Source: Dermatemys mawii
Lineage: Eukaryota > Chordata > Testudines > Dermatemydidae
Assembly (NCBI GenBank): GCA_007922305.1
Contig: ML677334.1
Coordinates: 56,222,720-56,286,719, forward strand
Direction: 5' to 3'
DNA length: 64,000 nucleotides
Shown: piece by piece, positions 21,467 through 34,429 of the stretch
Numbering within the stretch: the first letter of the stretch is position 1
How the letters are laid out: each line of letters opens with the position of its first letter
Notes under the pieces: generated by a model
Told to the model about the DNA's origin: nothing
The model's database searches: none
What the model saw: the letters and a program-made list of their open reading frames with translations, nothing else
Program-made: the position numbers and the translations under genes

Positions 21467-24400
21467 AAAGAAAAAAAAATACTTAAGGGAGATATACCAA
21501 GGAAACTTTTTAAATATTGAAAAGGTAATACCAAAACACCTGTGGATAATGTGAATACATGTGATTCTTGCAGAGTAATCAGCTTTCGAGGGGAGCTCCC
21601 ACCTCCCTAGTCTGACATTGTTCCATCATGCTCAATCCCTGCATCATATTTTCCTTCCAGTCTGTGACCCACTGCCCCCAATTTGCTGTATTCCTCTTTA
21701 TCCCCCTCTCCTAAACTGTAGACTGGGCCCAAATATCACTTTCCCTGCAGTCTGTGTGTCCACTGTACCTTAATCCTTAAATCCATTCCTATAGGAAAGA
21801 CGTTAGGTCATATAGTCCATTCCTCTTCTAGTATATGTAATATATATTCTCTATAATGCATTATACAGAATTATCTCTAGGGCTTTATCTAGTCTATTTT
21901 TAAAATACATTAAAATGTCCCTCTCCCCAACATTAGATTTATTTAGGTTGCAAAGTCAAGCACCTGAAAGTTAGGAAATGGCACTTTTACAGTTGTCTAG
22001 GCACTTTAATTCTGCTGCCTTGTGCAGCCAGCCTGTGCACTGAATGAGGCAGACACAGGTCCAGTGGGGAAAAAAACAGTATGTCATCATGTAATTGAAA
22101 ACTATGATATGGATATACAAAAGGGAACTGAATGAAGCTTATATGGGCAACCATCAATCTGTCATTTTTAAAATATTTTGAGTACTTATCTTTGCAACCA
22201 AAACAACATTTCTTGCATGTAATTTCTTAGGGTTCCCCCTCCGCCCCATAAAAACACATTTCTTATGTACAATTGTAACAAACCCAGATTTTATGCATCA
22301 CCTGCAGAGTTAGGACACAGAAACTTCAATACTGTAGCACAGACACCTACCATATGAGCTCTAGGTGTAACTATGACAGCTGGCAGCCAGCAAAGACTTA
22401 TCCCCACGGTGGAGGAGGAAAGAGATGGGCCACTGACACCACATGGTAGGACTGTAGAGTTTATGGAAAGTGCCTGGCTCAGCTCTCTCCTCCTACACTC
22501 TGGGATTTTGAGAAACTCCTGTCCCATATGGGACTTCAGAATGGGTATGGGTTTCTGGGGCCATGTACATACCAGGTATGTCAACGAAGTCACATGTTGG
22601 GGTGGGGATCCCAGCCTGGACTGGCTATCTTCACCTCCCACTGCTACAACTGCTCTGGCAGCGCCAGTGCAGCAAGTGCTGGTGCTCTTATGGCAGAAGT
22701 GAGGGCCAAGCTTGAGGACTTTCCCCCACTGAATTTTAAAGACTAGCTACAAATAACAGAAGTGTTAAGAGTTTCTCTTTAAAAAAAAATGATACATTTT
22801 TTCTATAATGGAAGTGTTATGTAATCTAATTAGAAAAGTCTCTAAAAGCTCCTAGACTTTCTTAGGACCACTATTTTACACTCACAGTAAGTTTTCTAGT
22901 CCTGGTTGAAATGTTTCTGTTTGAACGTTTTTCCATTTCAGAATGCCTTTTGGACAAAATTGAAACTTTCTGCAGTAATGGCAGTAATGATTTTGACAAA
23001 ATGTAATTTTGAAAAAGCAAAAGCAAAATGAAGCCTTTCAGTTAGATCTGTTTTAGCCTATCAGAATGGAATGATTCCTTTTCTAGTTTTGAAATGACTT
23101 TCCACATTTTATATTATCAATGATTGCAGTATAAAATGAAATATGGAAATCAGAACAAACTTGTTTCAAGGCCACTGAAATGAAACATTTCAATTCTCAA
23201 ATTTCATTTTGTGGAAAATATCAATTTTTTGCTGTTATTCAGAGTTGGAATGAAAATTTTTGTAATTGTTAAATTTCCCCATGAAACGAAAATTCTGGTT
23301 CCCATGCAGTTAGTTTTCCCTTTTGGGGGGGATACAGATTAAATTTTATTTTTCTTAAATTTCATCTCATTATCCCACTTGCCTCTCAGGGTTTAAAGTG
23401 AGCAAGCAGGGAGGGTAAAGGTAGGAAGGGGCAAGCCACCTGGGAAAGGAGTACACCAAATGGGTTGTGAGTAGTGTTTCATTATTATTCCCTCTTTCCC
23501 ATTTCATTTGGTGGGGAAAGTAAGACTTCAGCAGGGAATTTACTGTGTTTCTGCCTGCACAAAGGCTCTGGCCTCCATCATAGTACTAGGCACGCTGATG
23601 TTTAAACTAGAGCTTTCTGCATGTATTTCTACATTTTTATTACTCAATTGATGTCCTAGAAATGCATACCACAACTTAATGCACTTTCATCAGTTAAGTG
23701 TTGACAGTTGTTCTTTTTGTAAAACTGAAGGATGCTATCAGAATATCTATCATGTGTAGCACTCAGAAGTACAGCAACAATTTATTCCTCTTAACACTTA
23801 ACACAGATGAGGAGATAGAAATGTTAAAAGTGTTTCTGCATTGGAAGCATCAAAGCAAATAAACAAAGCCTTCCACCACCACCCCAAAAAACTAAACCAA
23901 AACTGTTAGGGTCAAATTCTGCTCTGAGTTACACTACTTTAAATCTTGAATAACCCTTGGAGTCACATTGTCCCTTTCAACCCTCTTTCCCATACCCCCA
24001 TTTACAACTTTTGCTTGGCATATTTGGCTAAGTTTTAGTAGAACTGCTTTTCTGGTGGGGACTGAGAGCACAATTTGGCCTGCAATTGTGCAGCTACAGG
24101 AATGAGAAGGAAACTGAAATGGGCAGAAATAGTCAAGATCAATGGAGAGGCCAAGAAATATGCAAAGGGAACTAAATAGATAGCCCTAAACCAAAAAGGA
24201 GATGGCTTCTCACTTTTAGGCACAGGAAGCACAGGGCGGCATTCTGCTTCAAGAAGGCAGAAATTTTTCTTCTACTCTGCAGATGTAAGGAAAAGCATAT
24301 GAACTATTACACTTCCTGACGGTGTTGGGCAGCAGAACTGAGCAATGCCCCATCTGCTCATGCAAACCCCCTTGGGTTGCAGTGTGCTCCCAAGGAAGCA

Positions 24401-25510
24401 GAGATGAAGCAGTCCCTCTACCAAGACAACAGTTCTACCAGGCCATTATCAGGGCCACACAAAGGACGGGGAGGTCTTGCTGTGCCCTCCCTCTGCCTAC
24501 AGACTCTGCACCCACATAACGGCCAGACAGAATATAGTCCTGGGACTTTATCCCTGGTCAGAAGAATGAAGTTGCAAAGGGAAGAAATTAGGTGTGAGAC
24601 AAAATAGAGGATTTATTTTCTTTTCCCAGGATGGCAGAAGAATCTTTCTTGGTGAAAGATATGGATCTCTTCCCCCTGCCTCCCCAAGCATGACATTGGA
24701 CATCCTCCTCCCAGTTCTGCATTAGGAAATATGCTGGAAACGTTTAAAGGAAAAAAATGGGATACTTCAAGGTCCTGGCGAGAGTCCAGATGAGTTGGAG
24801 AGGTGCTTTGTACCAATGAGAATGGTAAGAGATTAAGCACTGGAAAATTACAACTAAAACAGCACTATAGCTTACTAGGTTACTGCTTCTAAATGTGAGT
24901 GAGAAAGTGAATGGAGACAGTTCTCTAGACAGCTATCTTTACTGAGATTATGCTGCACTTATGCACCCCTTTTGGAAAAAAATCATTTTGATATACTTAA
25001 GAGCAGTGAAGCATAAGATCCTGACGGTAGCACTAACTTGTACAGCAGATCAACAAAATGTCGAGGGTTTTTTCATTGTCTCACTCTGAACACAAATCTA
25101 AAAGCAAACCAGACAATAGTAAGGTAAAAGGGGACTTTCCTCAAATGGTGAGCTAAATATTTATCTGCAACTAAAGATGGAAAGTAATTGTCAGATCTAC
25201 CTGTGTGTTTTGATATAGATCAGTGAGAAGAAATTATTTAAGTCATTAGTTATTCATTAAACAACATTATGCTTCATATGCTGTGCACACCTTACTACTT
25301 AGTTTTGAAATTCTTCTAAAAACATAAAGAAAATTTAAGTTTTATCTGTAGAAAAATTTATAATATAATAATATAAGTGACTGACAAAAAGGTCTAATAC
25401 AATACTATTATTCAATAGATATAATGAAGGTTGTGTCAACAACAGTGATGGTGAAATCTTGCCAGACAAGTCAAACAGCCAATCATAGAAGACCTTTTGA
25501 GAGATGGCAT
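21467..25510. other. No gene recognised; mixed decayed repeat
   Basis: Contains a GAAA/TTTC-rich repeat (listed separately) and a fragment at 23908-23975 (GTCAAATTCTGCTCTGAGTT) like the AATGGG-centred amniote repeat. Short frames at 22291-22746 and 24322-24840 overlap on both strands without motifs. Confidence 0.4.
22870..23310. repeat. GAAATGAAACATTT-type decayed repeat
   Basis: Dense variants of GAAATG, AAACATTTC and TGAAATTTT, such as ACTGAAATGAAACATTTCAA at 23175. A similar stretch lies at about 26,865-27,140. Probably an old AT-rich DNA element; family not resolved. Confidence 0.4.
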
Positions 25511-25805
25511 GACTGAGGCTACACTACAGACTTGTCAGTATAACTATGTCACTCAGGGGTGTGAAAAATCCACATCCCTGAGTGATGCAAGTGTACTGAC
25601 CTAACCCTTGGGATAGACAGCACTATGTCGACAGAAGGGATTCTCCTGTCGACATAATTACCACGTCTTAGGGAGGTTGAATACCTATGCTGATGGGAGA
25701 AGATCTCCCATTGGTGTTGATAGAGTAGTCACTAAGCATTACAGTGGCACAGCTGCATTGGTGCAGATGTGCTGCTTCAGCATTGTAAATGGAGACAAGC
25801 CCTCA
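25511..25805. mobile_element. MITE, about 295 bp
   Basis: The left edge TGAGG-CTACACTACAGAC and the right edge GGAGACAAGCCCTCA are degraded inverted ends of the TGAGGGCTTGTCTACA type. Internally, ACTCAGGGGTGTGAAAAATC pairs with GATGTGGATTTTTC-like sequence (CCACATCCCTGAGTGA) as a hairpin, and TGTCGACAGA pairs with CCTGTCGACA. Confidence 0.6.
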
Positions 25806-27149
25806 GCAGAACTTCTCTACTCTCCTGCCAGGATTCTAGTTGTTTAGATTGCTTACTCAGAAAGCACCAAACTGAAGGTCCAAATGATGCCCTCAACTTG
25901 TTTCTTTCTTAATGATGTTCTAGCTTTTAATTTAATTTATTTTTAGAAAATAGTTATCAAGTAAATATGGCAAGGTAAATCTCATTAAAATCACTGTTAA
26001 AATATTAAACTATAAAACCTACTGCACAAAACTAAGTTAAAGAAGTTAATCTGGTACAATAAAGTTGCCTTGCCACACTTTGAAAAAAATGGAGGTAGAA
26101 AATTGACACGTTATCACTTTTCAGTTCCAATGATCTCCTTACTCCTTTGGCAATCTGGAGTTTCTTTCATTATGGATTGTGTTGGCATGGTATGACACTG
26201 AAATAACTCTGAATCTGGTTCCGTTCTGCTCTTTCAACTATGGAACATGGAAGCATAAAAATGCAGCCTATCAGTTTCATATGCTTAGTAGGAAACCACC
26301 ACTGATGTCTACTTAAATCTAGTTACACTAGTGGAATGTACTCATTTCAAACTTTATTTCAGCTAATGCCATTGTTTCAGAAGTCTTGTTATTTGCCACA
26401 GGGCAAGGAAAAACTCAAACGTTGCTTGAAGGAACCCTGGTCTTAATGTCTATTGTAGCCACAAGCAGATTGTAATTTCTCTGTTCCTAGGAGCTCATTG
26501 TACTAAAAGTGTTTTATATAAATGTCATCCAATTACAGTGGAACGTTTTGGTTGAATGGCCTTAAACTGAAGCATGGGGAGATGTAATATCTCAAACAGG
26601 GTCTTGTTGAGTGAAGTTCACTGGGATGCAGCGGAAAGACTTTCATCACTTTTAACTCCAGTGGTAGAGTGATCCAGCAGCATATGTCTCTACACTACCA
26701 TGTAGTGTGAGGATGGGATATGTGAAAGCCCCAGATAAACTGGAATGGGGGTGATGGTCTTTGGGGGTAGAATGGGGAAGAGACAAGTGGACTGAAGACT
26801 ATGGAAATCCAATGCTTGGAATCAAACCAGAAAAGAAGCTGCAAAGGGGTAATGTATCACTGTGACAGCTGGGCAAATTGTTTTTGGCCAATAACTGGTT
26901 GGCCAAAAAATGCATTTGGGGCTCTGAAACTATTTGTGGCTTCAACTAATAGTTTTGGCTGATGGGAGGGGAGAACTTGGAAACAAAAGTTTCAGAAATG
27001 TCAAGATAAACAGTTTTGAAATGTCATATTTGAAACATTGCATTTGACCTGAATGAAATTTATTTGGTTTGATGAGAAACTGAAGAAAAAAAGTTTTTGT
27101 TTGAAACAACTGAAATATTGGAGGGATTTTTTTAGTTCAGCTACCAAAC
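25806..27149. other. No gene recognised
   Basis: AT-rich; the last 280 bases resemble the GAAATG/AAACATT repeat at 22870-23310. Confidence 0.4.
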
Positions 27150-27640
27150 CGAAGATATGCACAAACTGGAGAAAGACCAGAGAAGAGCAACAAAATGATT
27201 AAAGTTCTAGAAAATATGACCTATGAAAGAAAATGGAAAAAAATGGATTTGTTTAGTCTGGAGAAGAGAAGACTGAAGGGGGACATGATAACAGTTTTCA
27301 AGTACATAAAAGGTACACATGGAGAGGATGAGAAAAGTACACAAGAAGGAGAGAGAAAAATTTTCTCCTTAACCTCAGAGGATAGGACAAGAAGCTATGG
27401 GCTTAAACTGCAACAAGGGTGGCTTAGGTTGGATATTAGGAAAAACTTCCTGACAGAGTGGTTAAGAACTGGAATAAATTGCCCAGGGAGGTTGTGGAAT
27501 CTTTATCATTGGAGATTTTTAAGAGCAAGTTAGACAAACAGCTGTCAGAGATGGTCTAGATAATACTTAATCCTACTATGAGTGCAGGGGACTGGACTAG
27601 ATGACCTCACAAGTTCCCTTCCAATCCTATGATTCTATTA
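27150..27640 (+). mobile_element. CR1 LINE 3' end, about 490 bp
   Basis: CTGGAGAAAGACCAGAGAAG at 27166, then TAGTCTGGAGAAGAGAAGAC, AGGGGGACATGATAACAGTT, GGATATTAGGAAAAACTTCC, and the tail GGACTGGACTAGATGACCTC, CCCTTCCAATCCTATGATTC. Well preserved but 5'-truncated. The frame at 27195-27533 lies in its non-coding 3' part. Confidence 0.9.
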
Positions 27641-28164
27641 AAAAAAGTCAATTATTCACTCAGCTATAATCCCTGTGACATACCCCTGATTTACCAGGTG
27701 GTAGAATATTTTATACCCTCAAGATCCCTGGAATTACTCCAGCATTATGTGGCCACAAATGAGACCAGGTCTTCAGCACAAGCCACCAGTGGCTGTCATG
27801 GTTCAGCACAAGCTGTGCAACTCATGGGCCTGTCTGTCTCCACCTCTGATCTCATTGCTGAAGGGAGAGAAGATGTTTGCTGCATCCATTCAATACTGTC
27901 CTTCCGCTGATAAATATGAAGAGGAGAAAGGTTAATATAGGAAATTATAGAACTATTAGTCTGATGTGGGCCAATATGTCATTATTACAACAGTCTCCAG
28001 GGGCCTCGTTTCAAATGGGGGCCCCATCACATCAAATGCTATAGAAACACATGGGAAGAGATGGTCCTGCTGCAAAGACCAGACAATTTAACTAAAACAA
28101 CAAGAGAGGGAAGGTGGTAGGGGAGAATGAAGGAAATAGGGATTGAAGCACCTGGTTACATAGA

Positions 28165-28600
28165 ATAGCTATGTACAGAATTAGATTGAGACAGGTTTTT
28201 TAGTTATATGTAAAATATAAACACAAAAATATTGATTTCAATAATCCCCACTGGCCTAACCTTTAATAGGAAAGTAGATGCAAATATTTTGAGAGAAAGC
28301 TGTCTGATGAGAGACAACTCACATAAGTTCATAGAAATAGGTCATAAGAAACCAAATAGACTTCTTTAATATAATTGCCAATTTAATAGTCAGAGGGGAC
28401 ATGATGGTTATATTACAGAATATTTGAATTTCAGTAAGAGATGCTGTAGAGCACTATATAAAAATCTTATTAAGAAATTGGATAAAGGTCAAATAAAAAA
28501 ATACAATGACAGAGTAAAAACTGGCTAATAATAAGATCTCCGGGGGGAACAGTGACAATATTAACTTATGTGCCATATGGATTATTAATTAGACTATGCA
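28165..28600 (+). mobile_element. CR1 reverse-transcriptase segment, decayed
   Basis: The passage CATAAGAAACCAAATAGACT, AATTGCCAATTTAATAGTCA, ATTTGAATTTCAGTAAGAGA and then AAGAAATTGGATAAA follows the order of the CR1 RT region in which a 'DFSKAFD'-type motif is encoded. Frames are broken, so no protein is made. Separate from the 27150-27640 tail. Confidence 0.5.
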
Positions 28601-29270
28601 TGTGCAGTCTGTATGGATATTGCATTACATCATGAACAGTAATAGATTATGCTACTCTACATATTTAGCACCAGATTTTGGCACCTTTTGTGTGGGTGTA
28701 CAAGTAGGAGGACGACACTGGCAACCCACTCTATCGATTCCTTTTTGGCATGCAGAGAATCCTGATTGTTGTTCTGTGAGCCAGGGAGAACCGGGGAGGG
28801 GTGTTTGTTACAGTCAGCAGAGCTAGTAACCAGAAAGAGGATGAAACAAGGGCAACGGTCAAGGCTCTCTTGTACACTAGCTGAAAGTCTAGGGCACTGG
28901 AGGAAGCGAACATTGCACCTCGTTAAGGGGTGTAGCAGTTGCCACTTTTCCATGCACTCCATCTCTAAGCTGCATTCTATGGGATTTAGTCGGTGGTATT
29001 GCTAGTCATACACTGTCATTTTGAGATTTGAAACTGCAATCTTAATGTCCCATTAAACCTAGAGTTTGATATTCTGTGAAGTTTTCTTTAAAATACAAAG
29101 ATTTTAGAAGTTAGGACTTAAAAAGGGGCCAACTAAGCCCAAAGTTCACACTTCAGGGGATTCATTGTCAACACTAGACTCTTTTGTTGGAGGTAAGAAT
29201 GGCAAGAGAACTAGTGTAGACAGACCACTGGGACTGCCAAGGTTTTAATGAGCATGTTGTCTACACAGTG
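28601..29270. other. No gene recognised
   Basis: Short frames on both strands between 28596 and 29005 without motifs. GTGTAGACAG at about 29,214 and TTGTCTACACAGTGG at about 29,257 hint at an old TGTCTACA-type MITE that serves as host for the next element. Confidence 0.4.
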
Positions 29271-29278
29271 GTTACAAT

Positions 29279-29600
29279 CAGACATACCAAACCTGTGGGA
29301 AAAAACACAGAAATTGGGCTTGATTTTGTTGTAATTGGCTTTTGAGTTGTTTGTAGGCTAATTTTTGGCTCGTGGCTTGTTGCTTCTTCTTTTTTTATTG
29401 GCTCCCAGCAAGCAGGGGCAAGGGGCAAGCAGGGGCAGGAGGGGAGAGAGTCAGGGTACACAGCAGGCCCACCACAGCCCCAGACTGCACACCAGAGGGA
29501 CTGGCTTGCTTTGGCCTTGTTTTGAAATGGAGTTAGCTTGATTTTTGGCTTATTGTGAAAGTTGGGGTGCTTATTTACTGTGTGAAAGTTGGCAACTGTG
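29279..29600. mobile_element. hAT-type MITE, 322 bp
   Basis: GTTACAAT flanks both sides (29271-29278, 29601-29608), and the identity extends to 11 bp (GTGGTTACAAT). The ends CAGACATACCAAAC and, reversed, CACAGTTGCCAACT align with CCAA at the same offset and resemble the hAT end CAG-GTTGCCAAC. Internal GGCTTG-type repeats; no coding capacity. Confidence 0.72.
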
Positions 29601-29608
29601 GTTACAAT

Positions 29609-31150
29609 ACCAGAAATTCATCTACACTAGTGCTCCCACCAGTGGAACTTCACTGATTGTAGCAATGGTGGGTAATATAAATAACATACTCTAGCATGGA
29701 CAGCTAGTCAGATGAATGTTTTGGGAGAGTGGTGGGGGGAAGGTGACATGGAAGAGAATTCCAGCTTCTGTTGTCGATAGTATTAGGATTCAGATAATAA
29801 TCAAAAGGTTCAAATGTTAAGTCTCACAAATGTAAATTTATGAATATAAATGTATGCACTCATCATTAAATGCAAGGCACAGTGCAACCAGGGCCCAAAA
29901 ATATACCCAGCACACCAACGACTCTACAATTCTTACTAGTGTGGCTACTTCAATGTAGTTACATCCATGTCTACAGTAGTAGTTTGTACTGGTAGAACTA
30001 CATTGTTACACTTATGCTGCTGTGAATTTTTGGAAGTTTTCCTAGTGTGGCTGGCCCCAAGTTGAGCTGACAGTGGCTAACAAATGCACACCATCAACTG
30101 TGCTATTGCTTACAGGAAGAATGGCACTTTCCTTAGCCAGCTCTAGTTGGCATCTTGCCTCACCATAGAGCTCCTCTTCCCATCTGCAAAGAGTTCCATA
30201 ATTAGAAGATAGTAAGTTCATGACCCTTTAAAGTACAAAAATTAATGGTTATATTGGATTGATAAAAGGAAACTGCTGAAGTCAACAAGCTGATCATGGA
30301 CCCTCTACCACTTTGGGCTCTTCTTTTTTATCATCTGACAAAAGAAAGGGAAGAGACTGCCCTAGAAATGCTACTCTTCTGCTAGCTGTTTCCAAGTTCA
30401 GCATCAATAAGATTTGATACAGTTTTTCATAATGAAATGGTGAACGAAGAATTTTTCACTGGAAGACATGCTGGGAAACTATTTTCTGAGTAAAATATTA
30501 TCAGAGTAAAAAGGCTCAGCCAAAGGAACAAACCTAGAAGGCTTAAAGATTTTCTTCTTAAAACTGAAGATTGAAGCAATTTTTCATGAAAAATGAAGGA
30601 TTAATACAGTGATGCCTATTTTTTTTTAAACTATGGGACCTGATTCCTGAAGTTCGGTTTCAATAGTACTCATACAGGAAAAGCACAAAACCAGAATTTC
30701 CAAAAGTAGTAAATCAAATTTCTCCCTCTCACAACATAAAACATTCAAAATATGCCAAAAGACCACACTCTACCCAACTATGTTTTTCTTTCCCAAGGAT
30801 GTGATAATACCACTTACACCACTGTTATATTTTATGAGTTAGTAGCTTCTCTCCATCACACCAGATGTTAGAGGTAAGAGCATTGAATCTGGGAAGAACA
30901 TAAGCATTAAAAAAATAAAGATATATAGATATGTACATTATGTGCTTCCACAAAAGTCTATTACTGGAAGCTAAATTGAAGTTAAAGTACTTTCAAAAGG
31001 AATTGGAATAGGATGGGAGAAGCATTAGACTTCAAAGTCTGTGAAGTTTAGTGTGGTGTGTTGGGGAGTGGTTAGTGTTAGAGCCTAATGATTATACTTT
31101 GATATGATTTTAAGACATAAATAAGGTAATTTAAAATGATTAACTAACAT
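29609..31150. other. No gene recognised
   Basis: CATCTACACTAGTGCTCCCA at 29618 and CTAGTGTGGCTGGCC at about 30,045 look like remains of TGTCTACA-type MITEs. The remainder is AT-rich and unassigned. Confidence 0.4.
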
Positions 31151-31269
31151 CCCACTGAGATGGGGTGCGAGAGACCCCATCCCGTACAGAGTGAGTTCAC
31201 TCTGTCCTTTAAGCTGCCCTCCGTGTCCAGGCCATGAGACCTAAGGGAAGGAGTCCGAAGAGATGCCTT

Positions 31270-31860
31270 GATCCTCAGGGCTTTATGGCCAACTGGCCAG
31301 AGTCTATGGAATTGCCACCAGGCAATAGGGCTATCATCCGAGAGCTAGCCCTTCTTTGCCAGGCAGTAAGGCCTAGTGGCCAGAGTCCATAGGGGTACCC
31401 CAGGATTTGTAAGTCAGTAAGGCCCAATGGCCAAAATCAATAGAGATACCCTGAGTCTACAGGGCAGTAAGGCCTATCGGCCAAAGTAATTAACGATCCA
31501 CTCGCTTCGCCATCAGCCAGGTCTAGCAGCCTGAGTCGATGGAGATACCCTCCAGACATGCCTGTGTGGCCTAGCAGCAAGAGTCAATGAAGTTGCCCCC
31601 TGGACTGGGCTGTATGGCTTAGCAACTGGAGCCAATAGGGGACCTTCTGAGTGCAGCTGTATGCTCTAGCAGCCGGAGTCAATAGGGTAGCTCTCTGGGT
31701 GGGGCTGTAGGACCTAGCAGCCAATGTCAATAAAATCATCCTCTAGGCAGGGTTGCACAGCTTAGCGGCCAGAATCAATAAAGTTGCCCTCTGGGCAGGG
31801 TTCTATGGCCTAGTGACCAGAGTCAATCGAATTGTCCTCCAAGCGGGGCTGTATGGTCAA
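31270..31860. repeat. Degenerate minisatellite, unit about 48 bp, 11 or so units
   Basis: Units share an anchor like 'gcctagcagccagagtcaatag' followed by a 'gttgccctctgggcaggg'-like half. Anchors fall near 31430, 31480, 31530, 31577, 31625, 31672, 31719, 31768 and 31816, a spacing of 47-50 bp; earlier units (31297, 31379) are less regular. Right-hand units are most alike. Confidence 0.75.
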
Positions 31861-32267
31861 CTGTCTGCCTGGGGAGGCATTAGAGACAGCCCGATAGGGG
31901 GACCCAGGTCCTCTCTGCTCCACCGGGTCCCAGCCCAGGGCCCTTGCTGTGGCAAGTTAGTCCGCCGCTGGGTGAGTGGGGATCTGTCCGCAACACACTA
32001 ACCAGCCTCTCAACAATGGCTTTTCCCCTCCTGGGTTTCTTCCTATCTTTGTCACTCCAGACTGTGACTTGTGTGATTGGTGGGTTCTTCAGCCGGTGCA
32101 ACTCTCTGGAGCTCAGACCTCCCTGGGTGTCCACAGATAGCGGGGTGTCTGTGTGAGTCTCAACACCTCTGGCTTCCATGGTCCAGGCTCCAGTGGTTCC
32201 TGGGCAGGAGCCAGCAAGAAGTACCCTCCCTCTCCAGCAGTCAGACTCAAGTGAGCCAGGCTGCTCC

Positions 32268-32280
32268 CTCTTATACTGCT
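32268..32280 (-). promoter_or_regulatory. TATA box of the LTR-like element
   Basis: Plus-strand CTCTTATACTGC reads GCAGTATAAGAG on the minus strand, 110-120 bp from the minus-strand 5' end of the element, a usual U3 position. Confidence 0.5.
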
Positions 32281-32395
32281 GTTACACCTGGAGCATGCCC
32301 AGTAGGAACATGGAGGGGCATAGCTTCCTCTACCCACAGGGAGGAGTTAACCCTTCCCTGTCCAGTGCAGGGTGAGTTCACCCCGTCACACCCAC

Positions 32396-34212
32396 ACTGA
32401 CGTTTTTGTATTAGTGCTAGATCAACTTTAATAGAAATCTGCAAGCTGCTCAGTCAAACTCTCAGCACTTCTTAAACCATAGTCGTGTGACACCATGTTT
32501 CCCCAGGTATTAAAGGACTGTAATACAATTTTTGTTTCTAGAAGTACTCCCAACAATATTGAATAAGATTTTGGACTACTTGTGCACTCTAAGTCTGCAG
32601 ATCGAACAGTAGAACTCCTGGACGCATCTCACCACGCCAGTTAAAAAACTGGCACTCTGTAGCAAAACTGTGAGCACTGAAAAAGATACTATTGGTATGT
32701 AAGTGGTCATGATTAGCCTTAAGAGTTGACATTCTACTAAGAAAGAGGAAATTCACACCTCTTTCGGTGCTAAGTTTCATTCTGGTTCTCTTGCCTACAC
32801 TAGGCTATTTAGTCAAGCATTTGTCATGGTTGTTCAAGCCCTGGTTCCGTTTCATTAGCAACAGTGGGAGCTTTAGTGGGCAACAAGGTATTGGTGTCTG
32901 CTGGTGTTTTAACCCTAACAATGATCAGGGGAGGGCTAGGCCTTTGAAATCACAATACTTGCAACCACTGACTGCTTTCTCCCTCATCCAGACTGTTCGT
33001 GCTGGCTGCCCCAGTGGTTGAGCTCTGAGAGAGAATGGAAGTTTTTCTCCAATGCGGGACATTTGACTCTGAAATGTATTCCCTTTTGAAGTCTAATAGA
33101 ACCTCACATTGATTTATTTATTGATATGTGTCACATACATGTACTCTCTGGTTTTTCCATAATTCAAGGGTATAGCAGGGTGGGATTGGGAATTGTGAAG
33201 TGAAAGAGTCAAAGCTCGGTGTCATATGCACCCATCGTTGGCAAAAGTTTAATTTTTTTGTAATACTCCCAGATATGATGGGTACAATATATATTTACAT
33301 AAAAAGAATAAGACCCAGTGGGGCTGGAGATTAAATTTTTACATGAAAGCTTACATTCTGTAGAACACAATAAAAATCCATGGGAAATAGGCTGGGAGAC
33401 GCTGCATCCTCTGAATTTGTGGATTGTTGTCACAAGAATTTGTCCTTCCTGCCCATGATCCGCACATCGCGGTGTCCCACTCCTATGCCTCTCAGGATGG
33501 AGGTAAGCAAAAACAAAGCCCAGTTGTTTAGAAATAGGTCCTTTTGGTGGGGAATAGTTTTTAGGCAGAGATTCTGCCTTCTAAATTTCCTGTCTGAATA
33601 TTAAGTATCAACAAATCTTTTAGTAGCAGGAAAATATACACCACACTGTTTGGGAAGTATATAACTTTAAAAAAAATTAGTGATGAGCAGCCTGGTTTGA
33701 TGGGTAAATGAGGAAAAATTGGCTCTGATCTCAGCCCAGACCTTAAACTAATTTTTGTCCAGCTGGATGTTGTCTTTGAATTTTGTGCACTCCACAGTTT
33801 CCTGGATAAAGGGGGTAGAAGTGAATGTGGCCTCTGAGTTAGGAAAGCCCCATAATTCATGAGATTTTTTTTAAAAAAATCCGCTGTTGAGAGCCCCCAC
33901 AGGGGCTGAGAAATATGCACAGAAGACAGAAATAGGATCCAAGTTCCTCCAACGTTGTTTATCTTATCTGTTATCATGACATGAGTCAGAAATAACCAGC
34001 AATCCACTACACCCTCATAGAAGAGGTTGTAAATGGGGGAGGAAGGGAGCAGGAAGCATCTCCTTTTATACCAAGTCACCCACCAGTGAGTAATACTAAT
34101 GTAAGTCTTCACACCCAATTCCATTATCTTCAATAACAACACTGTTTATTTGCCATAGGGAAGACAAAAGTAAAACCAAAAATCACAATAAAAGTCAGAC
34201 AGGATGCAAGCA
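32396..34212. other. No gene recognised
   Basis: The minus-strand frame 33561-34142 (193 codons) is the longest here. It shows no recognisable domain or repeat, so it is left unannotated. Confidence 0.4.
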
Positions 34213-34220
34213 CAGTAGAC

Positions 34221-34421
34221 CAGTGTTTCTCAAAATGAGAGTCAGGACTCTAAAATGAGTCATGACTCCATTTTAATGGGGTCGCCAGGGCCCATTATAT
34301 TTTACTCATTGGGGCCGAAGGGCTCAGGCTTCACCCTCTGTGTCCATCCCCCTGCCTGGGGTCATAAGTAATTTTTGTTGTCAGAAGGGGGTTGTGGTGC
34401 AATGAGGTTTAAGAACCACTG
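34221..34421. mobile_element. hAT-type (Charlie-like) MITE, 201 bp
   Basis: Left end CAGTGTTTCTCAAAATGAGA; right end reversed CAGTGGTTCTTAAACCTCAT. Flanks CAGTAGAC (34213-34220) and CAGCAGAC (34422-34429) differ at one of 8 positions. Internal ATTTTAATGGGGTCGCCAGG and AGGGGGTTGTGGTGCAATGA are family hallmarks in sauropsids. Confidence 0.85.
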
Positions 34422-34429
34422 CAGCAGAC

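Larger units (their letters stand above)
31156..32390 (-). mobile_element. Solo LTR-like element, 1235 bp, with internal minisatellite
   Basis: CCCAC flanks both sides (31151-31155, 32391-32395). Ends are TG...CA: plus-strand start TGAGATGGGGTG and end CACCCCGTCACA, which also match as an imperfect inverted repeat (10 of 12). On the minus strand it begins TGTGACGGGGTG and has AGTATAAGAG about 115 bp in, a good TATA box. About half of its length is a tandem array (31270-31860). No gag/pol-like frame. Confidence 0.75.

Noticed and set aside
31297..31830. CRISPR-like array
   Set aside because: The periodic units are degenerate and contiguous, with no unique spacers, and the DNA is vertebrate; it is a minisatellite.
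31753..32400. Several 65-107 codon frames on both strands
   Set aside because: They lie in the LTR-like element and its minisatellite.
33561..34142. 193-codon minus-strand frame
   Set aside because: No recognisable domain, and composition is like the surroundings; a chance frame is the simplest explanation.
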